DNA from: Moraxella nasibovis
GTDB taxonomy: Bacteria > Pseudomonadota > Gammaproteobacteria > Pseudomonadales > Moraxellaceae
DNA: 64,000 nucleotides
Direction: 5' to 3'
Assembly: GCF_029581575.1 (NCBI RefSeq)
Contig: NZ_CP089975.1
Coordinates: forward strand, 1,426,001-1,490,000
Below are positions 20,735 through 31,996 of this stretch, in pieces. Below the pieces are notes generated by a model, which ran no database searches, had not been told where the DNA came from, and was given only the letters and a program-made list of their open reading frames with translations. How positions within the stretch are numbered: the first letter of the stretch is position 1; every line of letters begins with the position of its first letter. The position numbers and the translations under genes are program-made.

Positions 20735-22435
20735 TTATTTGTCGTGCGTATTGGTTGAGTGGGTGGACGCATGGTCATGACCTTCATGATGATGGTCGTG
20801 ATGTCCTTGATGGTGATGGTCGTGTTCATGATGATGGTCGTGCATGTGATCAATGATGCCGTGCGGTGTGTGATGCTTAACGGGCAATTCACCTGCATAA
20901 GCCTTAGCAATCCAGCCCATCGATGATTCGGACGCATTCAGTACAGGCTGCGGATACAAGCCTAGCCACACCAAACCTGCCGCCAACACCGCAAGTAAGC
21001 TGATCTCTCGCTTACCCAAATCTCTTAGGCGACCGCCATTGACTTTGGCAAGCTTAGGCGCTGTATTTTCGCCAAACAACGCCTGATAAATCAAAATCAG
21101 CGAATACAAACCACCAAGCACAAGGCTGATGGTTGCAAGCACCACAATCACAGGATACTGCTCAAATGAACCCAGCAAAATCAAAATCTCGCCAATAAAG
21201 TTGCCCGTACCGGGAATGCCCAAAAGTGCCGCACAAAAGAACATGAGTAGCGGTGCAAAGTAGCGAAATTGCCCCCACATACCGCCCATCTGTGTCAAAT
21301 CACGAGTGTGCAAGCGTTCGTACAGCTGACCTGCCATGATAAACAGTGCCGCACTGGACAGACCGTGTGCGATCATTTGCACCATCAAGCCCTGCAATGA
21401 CATCAGATTGCCCGCATAGATGGCAAGCAGCACAAAGCCCATGTGCGAAATACTGGTGTAGGCAAGCAGGCGCTTGATGTCAGTCTGAGCAAAGGCAATG
21501 AACGCCCCATAAAAAATACCAACCGCACCCAAAGCAATCGCAATCGGTGCAAATTCTGCCGACGCATTTGGAAATAGCGGCAATACAAAACGGAGCAAAC
21601 CAAACGCCGCCGTTTTAATCAAAATACCCGCCAAATCCACCGAACCTGCGGTTGGGGCTTGGGCGTGCGCGTCAGGCAGCCAGCCGTGCAACGGAAATAC
21701 GGGCAATTTGACCGCAAAACCGATAAAAAAGCACAGCATGATGACATATTCCCAGCCGCCCAGATTCAGACCCAATAGGTCATGATAATTAAAACTTAGC
21801 ACACCAGATTGACTAAAATGAATGATGACCAGCATTAAAATGCCAATCAGCATGATTAAGCCTGATGCTTGGGTATAAATAAAAAACTTAGTCGCTGCGT
21901 ATTCTTTGGTCCTACCACCTGTGGCATTATGCCCCCACAAAGCAATCAAAAAGTAAATCGGCAGTAGCATCAATTCCCAAAAGAAAAAGAATAAGAATAG
22001 GTCAATCGCCAAAAACACGCCAATGACACCACCCAAGCTCCATAGCAAGTTTAGGTGAAAAAAGCCCACTCGACGAGTAATCTCACCCCACGAGCAGCCC
22101 ACCGCCATCACGCCCAAAAATGCCGTCAAAGCCACCATCAACAAGGACAAGCCGTCCATCGCCAGATGAAATGAAATGCCCAAAGACGGAATCCAAGGCA
22201 GCACAAACTGAGCCGCCCAAGGCAAAGCGCCTGCATCAGCGCCATCAGTGACAAGCAGACGAGCAAAGTCGCCCTGCTGCCACAGCAAAAGACTGATGCC
22301 AAAAGTCATGAGCATGGCAAGCAGTGCAATCCAGCGTGGCAGCTTGTCATTTACCTTTTCAATCAGCCAACACAAAAACCCTGCCACAAAAGGAATGGCA
22401 ATCAATGTCGGCAAAAGCCAATTTTGTTCTGTCAT
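20735..22435 (-). CDS. nuoM: NADH-quinone oxidoreductase subunit M with His-rich tail
   Basis: The 566-residue protein carries the NuoM signatures FFFFWELMLLPIYFLIALWG (conserved Glu in helix 5) and AVKLPVFPLHGWLPDAHAQAP, with about 14 membrane helices that pump protons. E. coli NuoM has about 509 residues; here the last 47 residues or so form an extension with about 21 histidines in blocks such as DHHHEHDHHHQGHHDHHH. The tail is not part of the known fold and would lie outside the membrane. See findings. Confidence 0.96.
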   Translation of the reverse strand: MTEQNWLLPTLIAIPFVAGFLCWLIEKVNDKLPRWIALLAMLMTFGISLLLWQQGDFARLLVTDGADAGALPWAAQFVLPWIPSLGISFHLAMDGLSLLMVALTAFLGVMAVGCSWGEITRRVGFFHLNLLWSLGGVIGVFLAIDLFLFFFFWELMLLPIYFLIALWGHNATGGRTKEYAATKFFIYTQASGLIMLIGILMLVIIHFSQSGVLSFNYHDLLGLNLGGWEYVIMLCFFIGFAVKLPVFPLHGWLPDAHAQAPTAGSVDLAGILIKTAAFGLLRFVLPLFPNASAEFAPIAIALGAVGIFYGAFIAFAQTDIKRLLAYTSISHMGFVLLAIYAGNLMSLQGLMVQMIAHGLSSAALFIMAGQLYERLHTRDLTQMGGMWGQFRYFAPLLMFFCAALLGIPGTGNFIGEILILLGSFEQYPVIVVLATISLVLGGLYSLILIYQALFGENTAPKLAKVNGGRLRDLGKREISLLAVLAAGLVWLGLYPQPVLNASESSMGWIAKAYAGELPVKHHTPHGIIDHMHDHHHEHDHHHQGHHDHHHEGHDHASTHSTNTHDK

Positions 22436-22436
22436 C

Positions 22437-24293
22437 TTACACCACCATCATCATTGCCAAGATTAACACCAGCACCAGTCCCAAGCCAAAGCTCACGGCA
22501 TGACTGCCAAGCCGCCCTGTCTGAGCCTTAGCGCTTAGGCGATTGCCCACGCTTGCCAAGGCGGGCAGCACATTCCACAGCTTATCCACAGGATCGGCTT
22601 TTAAGAGCTTACAAATCGCCAAAAACGGCTTGACGAACACGATGTCATAAAGCGCATCAAAGCCTAGCCCATGATGACACCAATGCACACAGGCAGCGCC
22701 TAAGGTGGAATTTGTCCAAGCGCTGAGCAGCTTGCCTTTGTTTAACACATATAAAAAGTACGCAAGCACCAAGCCGAGCGCCGTCACCGTCATGGCGATG
22801 ATTTCTGCCGTGTGCTTACCTTCGCTTAGCGTACTGCCCACACTTGCTGGCAACACATGAGCCAATGGCGGATGAATGAGCGCCCCCACACCGGTTGACA
22901 AAACAAGCAGTACCGCCAAAGGCAGCGCATAGCTGATGCCAGACAAAGGCTCGGCGTGCGTTTTGGCTTGTCCAAAAAACACCAAATAAATCAAACGGAA
23001 AGTATAAACGGCAGTCAAAAACGCCCCAAACACGCCCGCCCAGAATAGCGTCATATGCCCTGTGGCGTAGGTTTCCCACAGAATGGCTTCTTTGGAATAA
23101 AAACCCACCGTAACAAATGGTACCGCCACAAGCGCACCGCCACCGACCATAAACGACCAAAAAGTCAATGGGATTTTTTTGGCAAGTCCGCCCATCTTAA
23201 AGATGTTTTGCTCGTGATGCGTGGCGACAATCACCGCACCTGACGCCAAGAACAGTAATGCCTTAAAAAATGCGTGCGTCATCAAGTGAAAAATCGCCAC
23301 CTGCCACGCACCCACGCCCAGAGCAATGAACATATAGCCCAACTGACTCATCGTAGAGTAGGCAAGCACTCGCTTGATGTCGGTCTGCGCCAGTGCCGAA
23401 AAGCCCGCCACCAGCATAGAAACTGCCCCAATGCCGCCCACCACATACAGTAGCACCTCAGGCGTTAGGATAAATAATGGGTGCAAACGAGCAATCAAAT
23501 ACACGCCTGCCGTGACCATCGTCGCTGCGTGAATCAGTGCTGACACAGGCGTCGGACCTGCCATCGCATCGGCAAGCCAAGTATGTAGCGGAATCTGAGC
23601 CGATTTACCAAACGCACCGCCCACCAGCATGAGCGTGATCAAAATCATCGTTGGGTTATTTAGGCTAAAAATTTCAGGCGCTTTGGCGATGATGGCGTGA
23701 ATGTCTAGCGTGCCAAATTCTCGGAACAACAAGAACAAGCCAAGCGCCAAAAACACATCGCCCACACGAGTAACGGTAAATGCCTTGATCGCTGCTCGTC
23801 CATTGGCTCGATTGTCAAAATAATAACCAATCAACAGATACGAGCAAATGCCCACGCCTTCCCAGCCTAAGTAAAGTAATAATAAATTATCCGCCTGCAC
23901 CAATAAGAGCATACTGGCGACAAACAGATTTAGATAACTAAAAAATCTGGCAAAACCTGCATCGCCTTTCATGTACCAGCTGGCGAACAGATGAATCAAA
24001 AAGCCCACGCCTGTGATGATGGCGGTCATCGTCAAAGACAGACCGTCCAACGCCAAGACGAATTTTGGGGCAAAATCCCCTACTGACAGCCAAGTCCAAA
24101 GCGGCACAAGCACCGTCTGACTGCCATGATGGCTCAAATAATTGACACCCACCACCGCTGTGGTGATGGCAGATAAAAACAACGAGCCGACGCCAATGAC
24201 GGTCGCCAGTTTCTCAGAGATTCTGTCTCGTCCGATTGCCAAAATCAAAAAGCCAATCAAAGGGAAAATAAAAGTCAAAGCCAACATATTCAT
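22437..24293 (-). CDS. nuoL: NADH-quinone oxidoreductase subunit L
   Basis: The 618-residue distal proton-pumping subunit has LYLGWEGVGICSYLLIGYY near residue 140 and SAQIPLHTWLADAMAGPTPVSALIHAATMVTAGVY-type sequence near residue 230 (shown in parts), with the long lateral helix predicted in the C-terminal 120 residues. Length matches NuoL. It overlaps nothing and starts eight bases after the nuoK stop. Confidence 0.97.
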   Translation of the reverse strand: MNMLALTFIFPLIGFLILAIGRDRISEKLATVIGVGSLFLSAITTAVVGVNYLSHHGSQTVLVPLWTWLSVGDFAPKFVLALDGLSLTMTAIITGVGFLIHLFASWYMKGDAGFARFFSYLNLFVASMLLLVQADNLLLLYLGWEGVGICSYLLIGYYFDNRANGRAAIKAFTVTRVGDVFLALGLFLLFREFGTLDIHAIIAKAPEIFSLNNPTMILITLMLVGGAFGKSAQIPLHTWLADAMAGPTPVSALIHAATMVTAGVYLIARLHPLFILTPEVLLYVVGGIGAVSMLVAGFSALAQTDIKRVLAYSTMSQLGYMFIALGVGAWQVAIFHLMTHAFFKALLFLASGAVIVATHHEQNIFKMGGLAKKIPLTFWSFMVGGGALVAVPFVTVGFYSKEAILWETYATGHMTLFWAGVFGAFLTAVYTFRLIYLVFFGQAKTHAEPLSGISYALPLAVLLVLSTGVGALIHPPLAHVLPASVGSTLSEGKHTAEIIAMTVTALGLVLAYFLYVLNKGKLLSAWTNSTLGAACVHWCHHGLGFDALYDIVFVKPFLAICKLLKADPVDKLWNVLPALASVGNRLSAKAQTGRLGSHAVSFGLGLVLVLILAMMMVV

Positions 24294-24300
24294 GACACCA

Positions 24301-24642
24301 TCACCCCTTTAACTTACTGGCATGATTGACATCAAGGCTCTTAAAGCGATGATAAAATTGCAATAAAATCGCAAGACCAATCGCCGCCTCAGCCGCCGCC
24401 AAAGTCAATACAAAAATAAACATGATTTGCCCATCAGGCGAACCCCAAATATTGCCACCAATCACGAACGCCAATGCCGCGGCATTCATCATGATTTCAA
24501 GGCTCATGAGCATAAATAGCACATTACGGCGTGCCATCACACCCACCAAGCCTATGACAAATAAGACCGCCGATAAGATCAGCGCATGCTCAGCAGGCAC
24601 ACCCAAGGATGCCGACTGTACAGATGTTAAGACTGCACTCAT
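24301..24642 (-). CDS. nuoK: NADH-quinone oxidoreductase subunit K
   Basis: The 113-residue protein has three membrane helices with the family pattern [18 protein letters not shown] (membrane Glu) and [19 protein letters not shown]. It is slightly longer at the N-terminus than the usual 100 residues. Its start overlaps the nuoJ stop by four bases (ATGA). Confidence 0.95.
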   Translation of the reverse strand: MSAVLTSVQSASLGVPAEHALILSAVLFVIGLVGVMARRNVLFMLMSLEIMMNAAALAFVIGGNIWGSPDGQIMFIFVLTLAAAEAAIGLAILLQFYHRFKSLDVNHASKLKG

Positions 24643-25229
24643 GAGTTTTCTCCCTGATCCGCATGCTCATCGATTTGATCTTGAAAATGACTGACATTTT
24701 CATCATCCAGCGCTCTTTTGCCCAAATGATATGCCGCCACAAGCGCACCCAAGAGCAAAAATGCCGCCACTTCAACGAGTAGCACATATTGGGTAAACAG
24801 GCTGACGCCCACCGCCTTGACATCAATGGTGGCGTCGCTTAGCATAGCACGCTCGCCACCCACCAAAAAGCCGACAAGCACACCGCCGATGATCAGCGTC
24901 AAGCACACAGGCGTCGCCCAAGCACTGGCGGTCAGCCATGATTTTTCTTCCAAAGTGTCCGTGCCGAGATTGAGCATCATGATCACAAAGACAAACAGCA
25001 CCAAAATCGCCCCTGCATAGACGATCATTTCAAGCACGCCTGCAAAGGGCGCACCGATGATAAAGAAAATGCCTGCCACCGCAAGTAGGCTTACGATCAT
25101 TGATAAGATGGCATGCACAGGGTTTGCGTGCGTCACCACTCTTAGGCTCGACCACAGCGCCACAAAGCCAAGCGCATAAAATCCGACGACCTCGCCATTC
25201 GCCAAAAAGCGTGTTAATAATTCCATCAT
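24639..25229 (-). CDS. nuoJ: NADH-quinone oxidoreductase subunit J
   Basis: The 196-residue, five-helix subunit includes [29 protein letters not shown] (parts), the conserved helix 3 of NuoJ with its pi-bulge region. The polar C-terminus (residues 165-196) is a species-variable tail. Four-base overlaps join it to nuoI upstream and nuoK downstream. Confidence 0.95.
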   Translation of the reverse strand: MMELLTRFLANGEVVGFYALGFVALWSSLRVVTHANPVHAILSMIVSLLAVAGIFFIIGAPFAGVLEMIVYAGAILVLFVFVIMMLNLGTDTLEEKSWLTASAWATPVCLTLIIGGVLVGFLVGGERAMLSDATIDVKAVGVSLFTQYVLLVEVAAFLLLGALVAAYHLGKRALDDENVSHFQDQIDEHADQGENS

Positions 25230-25774
25230 GGCAACAGACTCCGCACATCGATCGGCTGACTTTCACGCTCATGCGACCCTTTTGGTTGATTTTCGGTCGC
25301 CATGCCCGTCACACGATAATAGTTATATTCTGGATATTTGCCCGGTCCTGAGATGAGCAGATGCTCTTTTTCATAGACCAGATTTTGGCGGTTGTATTCG
25401 CCCAATTCAAAATCAGGGGTGAGCTGAATCGCTGTCGTAGGACAAGCCTCTTCGCACATGCCACAAAACACACAGCGGCTAAAATTGATGCGGAAAAATT
25501 CAGGATACCAGCGACCATCTTCTCGCTCGGCTTTTTGTAGGCTGATACAGCCCACAGGACAAGCGACCGCACATAGGTTACACGCCACACAGCGCTCATC
25601 GCCATCTGGATCTCGTGTCAAGACAATACGACCACGAAAACGGGGTGGCACTGGCACGGGCTGTTCTGGATATAAAATCGTGTCTCGCTTACGCAGGGCG
25701 TGGCTATTCACCATCCACATCGAGCGGACAATGCTTGCAATACCGACTGCGGTATTTTTTAAAGTTGAAAGCAT
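25226..25774 (-). CDS. nuoI: NADH-quinone oxidoreductase subunit I
   Basis: The 182-residue peripheral-arm subunit binds two [4Fe-4S] clusters (N6a, N6b) through [12 protein letters not shown] and [12 protein letters not shown], each with the CxxCxxCxxxCP spacing. ATG 25774 is preceded by GGAG and is preferred to an in-frame GTG four codons upstream, which would swallow that ribosome-binding site. It passes electrons toward NuoB and N2. Confidence 0.96.
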   Translation of the reverse strand: MLSTLKNTAVGIASIVRSMWMVNSHALRKRDTILYPEQPVPVPPRFRGRIVLTRDPDGDERCVACNLCAVACPVGCISLQKAEREDGRWYPEFFRINFSRCVFCGMCEEACPTTAIQLTPDFELGEYNRQNLVYEKEHLLISGPGKYPEYNYYRVTGMATENQPKGSHERESQPIDVRSLLP

Positions 25775-25789
25775 AAAAATCTCCACCCC

Positions 25790-26809
25790 TTATTGCATTA
25801 ACAAAATCACGGCTGCCGTGACCAGCAAATTGACCAAAGTAACAGGCAAGCACACTTTCCAGCCAAAATTCATCACCTGATCATAGCGTGGACGCATGAG
25901 CGAGCCACGAGCCAAGACAAATAAAGTCATAAAAAACAAAGTCTTAATCATGAACCACAGCACTGGCGGTACAAACGGAATGTCAATACCGAACGGCGGC
26001 AACCAACCCCCAAAAAACAAAGTCGTCATCAACGCTGAAATCACCACCACATTGACATACTCACCGATGAAAAACATACCAAATTTCATGCCAGAATATT
26101 CCACATGATAACCCTCGGCAAGCTCTTGCTCTGCTTCTGGCTGGTCAAATGGGTGTCGGTGCGTCACCGCAACGCCTGCCACCACAAAAGTCAAAAAGCC
26201 AAAAAACTGTGGCACGACATTCCACACGGTGGTCTGCGCCATGACGATTTCACGCAGATTGAACGAGCCCGCCATCGCCACCACGCCCATCAAAGACAAG
26301 CCCAAAAACACTTCGTAGCTGATGGTCTGCGCCGCCGAACGAAGTCCGCCAAGTAGCGAGAATTTATTCGCCGATGCCCAGCCGCCAAACATCACGGCAT
26401 ACACCGCAAGCCCTGCCATGGCAAAGAAAAACAGCAAGCCGATGTTCCAGTCGCTCGCCCCCAAAGTCGGAGACAGCGGAATGATGGCAAAACTTGCCAA
26501 AGCAGTGAACATGGCTATCGCAGGCGCCAGCGTAAAAATACGCTTGTCGGCAAAATTTGGCGTCCAGTCTTCTTTAAAGAAAATCTTTAACATATCAGCG
26601 ACAAGCTGCAAAGAGCCTTGCCAACCCACACGGTTTGGACCGTAGCGATCTTGCCACAAAGCCAGCATACGGCGCTCATAGACGATCATCAAGGCGGCGA
26701 CCAGCACCAGACCTAAGAAAATCACCAACGCCTGCACAGTCAGATAAACGACCGACCACCACTCAAATGACAAACCAAGCCATGATGGCATTTCAGGAAT
26801 GATACGCAT
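25790..26809 (-). CDS. nuoH: NADH-quinone oxidoreductase subunit H
   Basis: The 339-residue membrane subunit forms the quinone chamber with NuoB and NuoD. Conserved segments visible are [19 protein letters not shown], the acidic loop [20 protein letters not shown] and [13 protein letters not shown]. Eight or so helices; normal length. Confidence 0.97.
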   Translation of the reverse strand: MRIIPEMPSWLGLSFEWWSVVYLTVQALVIFLGLVLVAALMIVYERRMLALWQDRYGPNRVGWQGSLQLVADMLKIFFKEDWTPNFADKRIFTLAPAIAMFTALASFAIIPLSPTLGASDWNIGLLFFFAMAGLAVYAVMFGGWASANKFSLLGGLRSAAQTISYEVFLGLSLMGVVAMAGSFNLREIVMAQTTVWNVVPQFFGFLTFVVAGVAVTHRHPFDQPEAEQELAEGYHVEYSGMKFGMFFIGEYVNVVVISALMTTLFFGGWLPPFGIDIPFVPPVLWFMIKTLFFMTLFVLARGSLMRPRYDQVMNFGWKVCLPVTLVNLLVTAAVILLMQ

Positions 26810-26811
26810 CT

Positions 26812-29800
26812 TTATGCCCCCACCTCTTGTTTGACCGCCATTTGTGTCAATGGCTGATTATTAAAGCCTGCTTTTGGCGTAAATATCGTCTGTCTGTCGT
26901 GTGCCGCCAGCGCCTGCACGCTCTGGACATAGGCTGGAATGAAGTTTGGCGCATGATCATCGGCTTTTTTCATCACAGCTGGCACATTTGCCTCAAAAGG
27001 CACGACGCCAGACAAGAAGCCCACACACCCTTCAGCAACATAATCCACCAACGCCACAGGCAAAGTCACCGCCACGCCCTGCTGAGTGATGGTCAGTTTA
27101 TCGCCATCTTTTAGCAGCCATCGATCGGCGTCATCACGCCCGATCATCCAAGTGGTAGGCTTGATTTGGCTTGCCACAACAGGACTTCGGCACACCATCG
27201 GCGTACTGGCGAACATCCGATACACTGGCACCAGCACCGCACGACCATCAAAGACACTGCTTAATGGCTCATCACCAAGCGCCAGTTTGTCAAACACCGT
27301 CTCATTCATCGGCAAATGATCAAACAAACGAATGCCGACATCACCACCTTTTAGGCGACCACCGACTTTATCTTGATATTTATTCCACGCTTGTGGCGAG
27401 TTCCAGCCTGCCGCCCACGCAAATGGAATGAGACTGGCATCGGTCTTATCGCCCACATAACCTTCCATCGAGAAAGTCAAACCGCTGTCCTTATCCTTAG
27501 GCTGCATTGGCTCGTGGATGGAGATTGGCGCACGCAGCACGGTACGACCCGAGTAGCGACGCGGCTCACGAGCGACTTTCAGACCAGTGATGCGATAGTT
27601 CGCCTCAGGGGCGACTTGCTTGATCATGGCAAATTGGGGATGGCTTGCCGCCAGCTCATTGACCACATCATCCAGATGGCACCAGCTTGGCTCGCCCGAC
27701 ATACCTTGTGCGGCATTATCCAGTGCGTGCAGCCAACGCCAGCTGTCCTTGATGTCACTCGTCGGCTCATAGTATTTTTTATCATAAGCAGCAAAGAACC
27801 GTGCCGCACGCCCCTCTGCCGACACCAAAGTACCATCACTTTCGGCAAATGAACCACAAGACAGCACCATGTCCGCCTGATGATGCCAGTCATAGCTTTG
27901 ATGATCCAGCACGATCACGGTCTTATCCAAAAGCTTGGCTCGTTGATTGACGCTCAGATTTGCCAAATCATGCTCCATCACCAAAGCCGCCTCAAAGTCG
28001 TTTGATAAGACCTCTTCGATAGACTGACCGCCCATCAGACTCAGCCCCACGCTGTTGGCATCTGGCATGGCAAGGTACACGCCTGTTTTTTCGGCATAGT
28101 GCGCATTGACTTTTAGCAGGCGAGATTGTAGCGTTTTTTCAAAGTCAGCAGGATCACGCTCGGTCTGATGCTCGCCATCGACTTTGGCACTCTTATCAGG
28201 GTCGGTGAATTGTCGTGCCACTTCATCACGAATCTTGGCATTTTCCACTTCGATGAATTCACGCTCAACATGGGCGATTTGCGCACGCTTGGCGGTCAGA
28301 GTCTGAGCGATATAGGCGGTGGCTTGTAGCAGCGCTTTGGATGACAGGCTGGTACCAGAGATCAGTAGCGGTCGGTCTGCCATCACCAGATCATAGGCGA
28401 TGTGATGCGCCAAAAACTCCATCGCCATGTTCTCATCGATGACCAGATTTGGCGCTTTTTCTTTGGCGAAAATGGCGTTCTCGGTTTCGGTGATGGCGGT
28501 CAGCTCATCAGCATAGCCTTTGATGATGTCGCCAACCATAAAGCCAAGCTTTGCGATGTCATTTGCCGTGGCGATGGCGGACACCTTAGCGATGTCATCA
28601 AGCTTGGTATCCACCACGCTCGTCAGATAGATTGGGCTGTGATTTTCTTGTCCGATGCGCTTCACCGGCTCAGCCAACCAATGCTCCGTGCGAAGTGCCG
28701 TCGCCATCTGTCGAGCTTTGTTTTTGGCAGCTTGGCGCAGTGACAATGCTGCACGGCTGGCGGTCTGAGTTAAGTCCTCACCCAGTACAAAGACGCAATC
28801 CGCCGTCTCGATCGCCGCCACAGACACCTGATGCACGGCATGATTTTGCAAAATGCTCGTCGCATGCGCCACCAAGTCTTTCACCGCTTGGCGCTCACCG
28901 GTGCTATAACGAGCCTCGCCCACCAGTTTTTTTAGGGCAAAGTTACTCTCTAAGCTTGCCCGAGTCGAGCCGATGCCGATGACTTTTTTGCCACGGATCA
29001 GATTTGCCGCCTGATCAAGAGCGGTGTTGGCGTCTAGCTCTTGCTTGCCTGCGTGCGTGTTGGCATACGGTCTGATTGGGCGGTCGCTACGATTGATGAA
29101 GCCCGTACCAAAACGCCCTTTGTCGCACAAAAAGTAGCCATTAACATCGTGGTTGTAGCGGTTTTCGATGCGGCGAAGTTCGCCATAACGCTCGCCTGCC
29201 GAGATGTTACAGCCCACCGAGCAGCCGTGGCAAATGCTTGGGGCGTATTGCATGTCCCATTTTCTATTGTAGCGGTCGGAGTGGGTTTTGTCGGTGAATA
29301 CGCCAGTTGGGCAGACTTCGGTTAAGTTGCCACTAAATTCACTTTCAAACTGACCGCTCTCTTCTCGCCCAAAATAGACACGGTTATTAGACGCATACAC
29401 GCCAAAATCTTCGCCGCCTGCATAGTCCTTATAAAAGCGCACACAGCGATAGCAAGCGATACAGCGGTTCATCTCGTGATTGATGAACGCACCCAAGTCT
29501 TGGTTGTGGTGCGTGCGTTTGGTAAAGCGATAACGACGCTTGCGATGCCCACTCATATAAGTCATGTCTTGTAGATGACAATGTCCGCCTTCTTCGCAAG
29601 TTGGGCAATCGTGTGGGTGGTTGGTCATCAAGTATTCTACGATGCGTTTGCGAAAATCACGGGCTTCGGCATCGTCTACCGAGATGTACATATCATTGGT
29701 AGGGGCGACCATACAGCTCATCACAAGGCGACCACGCCCTGCTTTATAATCGTCTTCGTTATTGTACTGCTTGACCGCACACTGACGGCACGAGCCGACC

Positions 29801-29922
29801 GAGCCAAGTGCAGGGTGATAACAAAAATACGGCACATCAATGCCAAGCGACAAACAGGCTTGCAATAAATTATCGGCACTATCAACTTCTACCGTTTTGC
29901 CGTCAATATGAATGACTGCCAT
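26812..29922 (-). CDS. nuoG: NADH-quinone oxidoreductase subunit G
   Basis: The protein has 1036 residues, longer than the roughly 900 of E. coli NuoG. The N-terminus has the [2Fe-2S] site ([20 protein letters not shown]), the His-ligated [4Fe-4S] segment [17 protein letters not shown] and [16 protein letters not shown], then the molybdopterin-oxidoreductase-like domain with [12 protein letters not shown] 29922 overlaps the nuoF TGA by one base and has AGGGGG upstream; an in-frame GTG one codon earlier is less likely. The extra length seems to lie in the middle and C-terminal regions. Confidence 0.96.
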   Translation of the reverse strand: MAVIHIDGKTVEVDSADNLLQACLSLGIDVPYFCYHPALGSVGSCRQCAVKQYNNEDDYKAGRGRLVMSCMVAPTNDMYISVDDAEARDFRKRIVEYLMTNHPHDCPTCEEGGHCHLQDMTYMSGHRKRRYRFTKRTHHNQDLGAFINHEMNRCIACYRCVRFYKDYAGGEDFGVYASNNRVYFGREESGQFESEFSGNLTEVCPTGVFTDKTHSDRYNRKWDMQYAPSICHGCSVGCNISAGERYGELRRIENRYNHDVNGYFLCDKGRFGTGFINRSDRPIRPYANTHAGKQELDANTALDQAANLIRGKKVIGIGSTRASLESNFALKKLVGEARYSTGERQAVKDLVAHATSILQNHAVHQVSVAAIETADCVFVLGEDLTQTASRAALSLRQAAKNKARQMATALRTEHWLAEPVKRIGQENHSPIYLTSVVDTKLDDIAKVSAIATANDIAKLGFMVGDIIKGYADELTAITETENAIFAKEKAPNLVIDENMAMEFLAHHIAYDLVMADRPLLISGTSLSSKALLQATAYIAQTLTAKRAQIAHVEREFIEVENAKIRDEVARQFTDPDKSAKVDGEHQTERDPADFEKTLQSRLLKVNAHYAEKTGVYLAMPDANSVGLSLMGGQSIEEVLSNDFEAALVMEHDLANLSVNQRAKLLDKTVIVLDHQSYDWHHQADMVLSCGSFAESDGTLVSAEGRAARFFAAYDKKYYEPTSDIKDSWRWLHALDNAAQGMSGEPSWCHLDDVVNELAASHPQFAMIKQVAPEANYRITGLKVAREPRRYSGRTVLRAPISIHEPMQPKDKDSGLTFSMEGYVGDKTDASLIPFAWAAGWNSPQAWNKYQDKVGGRLKGGDVGIRLFDHLPMNETVFDKLALGDEPLSSVFDGRAVLVPVYRMFASTPMVCRSPVVASQIKPTTWMIGRDDADRWLLKDGDKLTITQQGVAVTLPVALVDYVAEGCVGFLSGVVPFEANVPAVMKKADDHAPNFIPAYVQSVQALAAHDRQTIFTPKAGFNNQPLTQMAVKQEVGA

Positions 29923-31364
29923 CACACGCCCCCTTGGTTGTCTGACGCACTTGCTTGTGCTGATTCAATTTTTTGTTCAAATTCGTGGCGGAAATATTTT
30001 AATGCACTCATCAAAGGCTCCATCGCCCCTGGTGCGTGAGCGCAAAAAGTCTTACCAATCCACAAATCACGAGTCAGCTCAGACAGTTTATCAATGTCGT
30101 CCGCTTGCCCTTGTCCGTTGTCAATCGCATCAAGGATTTTTACGCCCCACGGCAAACCATCACGGCAAGGCGTACACCAGCCGCACGATTCTCGTTGGAA
30201 AAATTGTTGTAAGTTTTTAGAAAGGCTTACCATATCCTGCGTTTCATCAACGACCATCATCAGGCAGGTGCCAAGTCGTGAGCCTGCTTTCATAATCGGA
30301 TCAAAGTCCATGACAAGGTCAAGATGTTCATCGCTTGCGGTCAGAAAATCGGTACTCGCCCCGCCAGGTAGCCACGCTTTGAGCTTAAGTCCATCTTGCA
30401 TACCGCCAGCAAGCTCAATCAGTTCACGAGCCGTATAACCAAATGGCACTTCCCAAAGACCTGCGTCTTTTACTCGTCCACTACAACCCATAATCTTGGT
30501 GCCAGGGGTTTCGGATTTGCCCTTAATCTTGGCAAGGTCCAAATACCACTGTACCCCATTTAGCATGATTGCCGACATATTGTTCAGCGTTTCGACATTA
30601 TTCACAACAGTCGGACGACCCCACGCCCCTGACACTTGGGGGAATGGCGGTTTGGTGCGTGGGTTGGCTCGGCGACCCTCTAGGCAGTTAATCAACGCCG
30701 TTTCTTCGCCACAAATATAACGACCCGCCCCAGTATGGACATGCAAGTCAAAATTAAAATCCGTACCCAAGATATTATCGCCAAGCAAATTGTTGGCAAT
30801 CAGCTCATCAATCGCCGCTTGCAGACGCTCTGCCGCCAAAATGTACTCGCCACGGATAAAAATATAGCCTGCGGACGCACCGATGGCATAAGCGGTGATC
30901 AGCATACCTTCAATCAGTTGAAACGGTAGGCGTTCCATCAGCAGACGGTCTTTAAAAGTACCCGGCTCCATCTCGTCAGCATTACAAATAAGGTAACACA
31001 TACCCCCATCAGGCGGCGTCATGAATGTCCATTTTAAGCCTGCGTTAAAGCCGGCACCGCCACGCCCACGCACATTGGCGTTTTTGATCATCTCGCCCAC
31101 TTCCTTTGGCGTTTTTGATAAGGCGATTTTAAAGCCTTCAAAGCCTTTTAGCGCCAAATAATCCGCCAGTTTTAGCACGGCATCTGAGTGGAACAGTCGC
31201 CAAGTCAAAGGGTGCGTCAAAGAAGTCGGCTCCTGACCCTCTGCCAGACCCACACCCCAGATTGGGGTTTTTTGGCGGTTAAGCTGGCTTGGCGCAAGTC
31301 CGTTTTGACGAGCTTGGATTTGACTTGCCAAATCCGCCTTATTATTCGCTGCATTATAAATCAT
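29922..31364 (-). CDS. nuoF: NADH-quinone oxidoreductase subunit F
   Basis: The 480-residue NADH-binding subunit shows the glycine-rich NADH/FMN site NVRGRGGAGFNAGLKW near residue 95, the FMN segment YICGEETALINCLEGRR, and the N3 cluster site ESCGWCTPCRDG near residue 390. It accepts hydride from NADH. Its start overlaps the nuoE stop by four bases. Confidence 0.97.
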   Translation of the reverse strand: MIYNAANNKADLASQIQARQNGLAPSQLNRQKTPIWGVGLAEGQEPTSLTHPLTWRLFHSDAVLKLADYLALKGFEGFKIALSKTPKEVGEMIKNANVRGRGGAGFNAGLKWTFMTPPDGGMCYLICNADEMEPGTFKDRLLMERLPFQLIEGMLITAYAIGASAGYIFIRGEYILAAERLQAAIDELIANNLLGDNILGTDFNFDLHVHTGAGRYICGEETALINCLEGRRANPRTKPPFPQVSGAWGRPTVVNNVETLNNMSAIMLNGVQWYLDLAKIKGKSETPGTKIMGCSGRVKDAGLWEVPFGYTARELIELAGGMQDGLKLKAWLPGGASTDFLTASDEHLDLVMDFDPIMKAGSRLGTCLMMVVDETQDMVSLSKNLQQFFQRESCGWCTPCRDGLPWGVKILDAIDNGQGQADDIDKLSELTRDLWIGKTFCAHAPGAMEPLMSALKYFRHEFEQKIESAQASASDNQGGV

Positions 31365-31870
31365 TGATAGTACTCCAACAGCATCGCCACTTCCTCAGGA
31401 CGCACAGGACCATAGGTATCTTCATCTATCAGCACGCTCGGACCTTTGTCACAGTTGCCAAGACAGCAAATCGGCAATAGCGTAAAGCGACCATCAGGCG
31501 TGGTTTGTCCATAATCAATGCCAAGCGACTGCTTAAAGGCATTGGCAAGCGCTTCATAACCTGTCAAATAACAAGCGATCGAGTCGCAAAGCAAAATCAC
31601 ATGGCGACCGACTGGCTGACGATAAATGCGGTTAAAGAAAGTCGCCACGCCCTCCACATCTGCCACAGCAATGTCTAGCATATTGGCGATGGCGGCGACT
31701 TGGGCATCATTGACCCAGCCATTTCGTTTTTGCACGAGTTTCAACGCATCAAGGACGGCAGCCCGAGCCTGTGGGTAGTGATGGATATACTCATCAATGC
31801 CTGCAATCTCTTCGGCGCTTAGGATAGATTTGACATCTACCTTGGGGGTTTTGTCGGTTACTATTTTCAT
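31361..31870 (-). CDS. nuoE: NADH-quinone oxidoreductase subunit E
   Basis: The 169-residue thioredoxin-like subunit carries the N1a [2Fe-2S] cluster through CDSIAC and CCLGNCDKGP. Normal length. It is the first gene of the nuoE-N block; upstream the operon is broken by GNAT and permease genes before nuoCD. Confidence 0.96.
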   Translation of the reverse strand: MKIVTDKTPKVDVKSILSAEEIAGIDEYIHHYPQARAAVLDALKLVQKRNGWVNDAQVAAIANMLDIAVADVEGVATFFNRIYRQPVGRHVILLCDSIACYLTGYEALANAFKQSLGIDYGQTTPDGRFTLLPICCLGNCDKGPSVLIDEDTYGPVRPEEVAMLLEYYQ

Positions 31871-31996
31871 AAAGTTACCATTTTTTAGTTCGCTAAACCG
31901 TCTATCGGTTGGCTATTTTTTAAGTTTTTGATTTGTTAAAATTATGAACTTTTTATGATTGATAAATTTAACAAATCTTTAAAGAATCGGGTTTGG

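Noticed and set aside
20738-20880. Frameshift or assembly error at the nuoM end
   Set aside because: The His-rich tail is in frame, ends eight bases before nuoN, and the codons vary (CAT and CAC), so it looks real.
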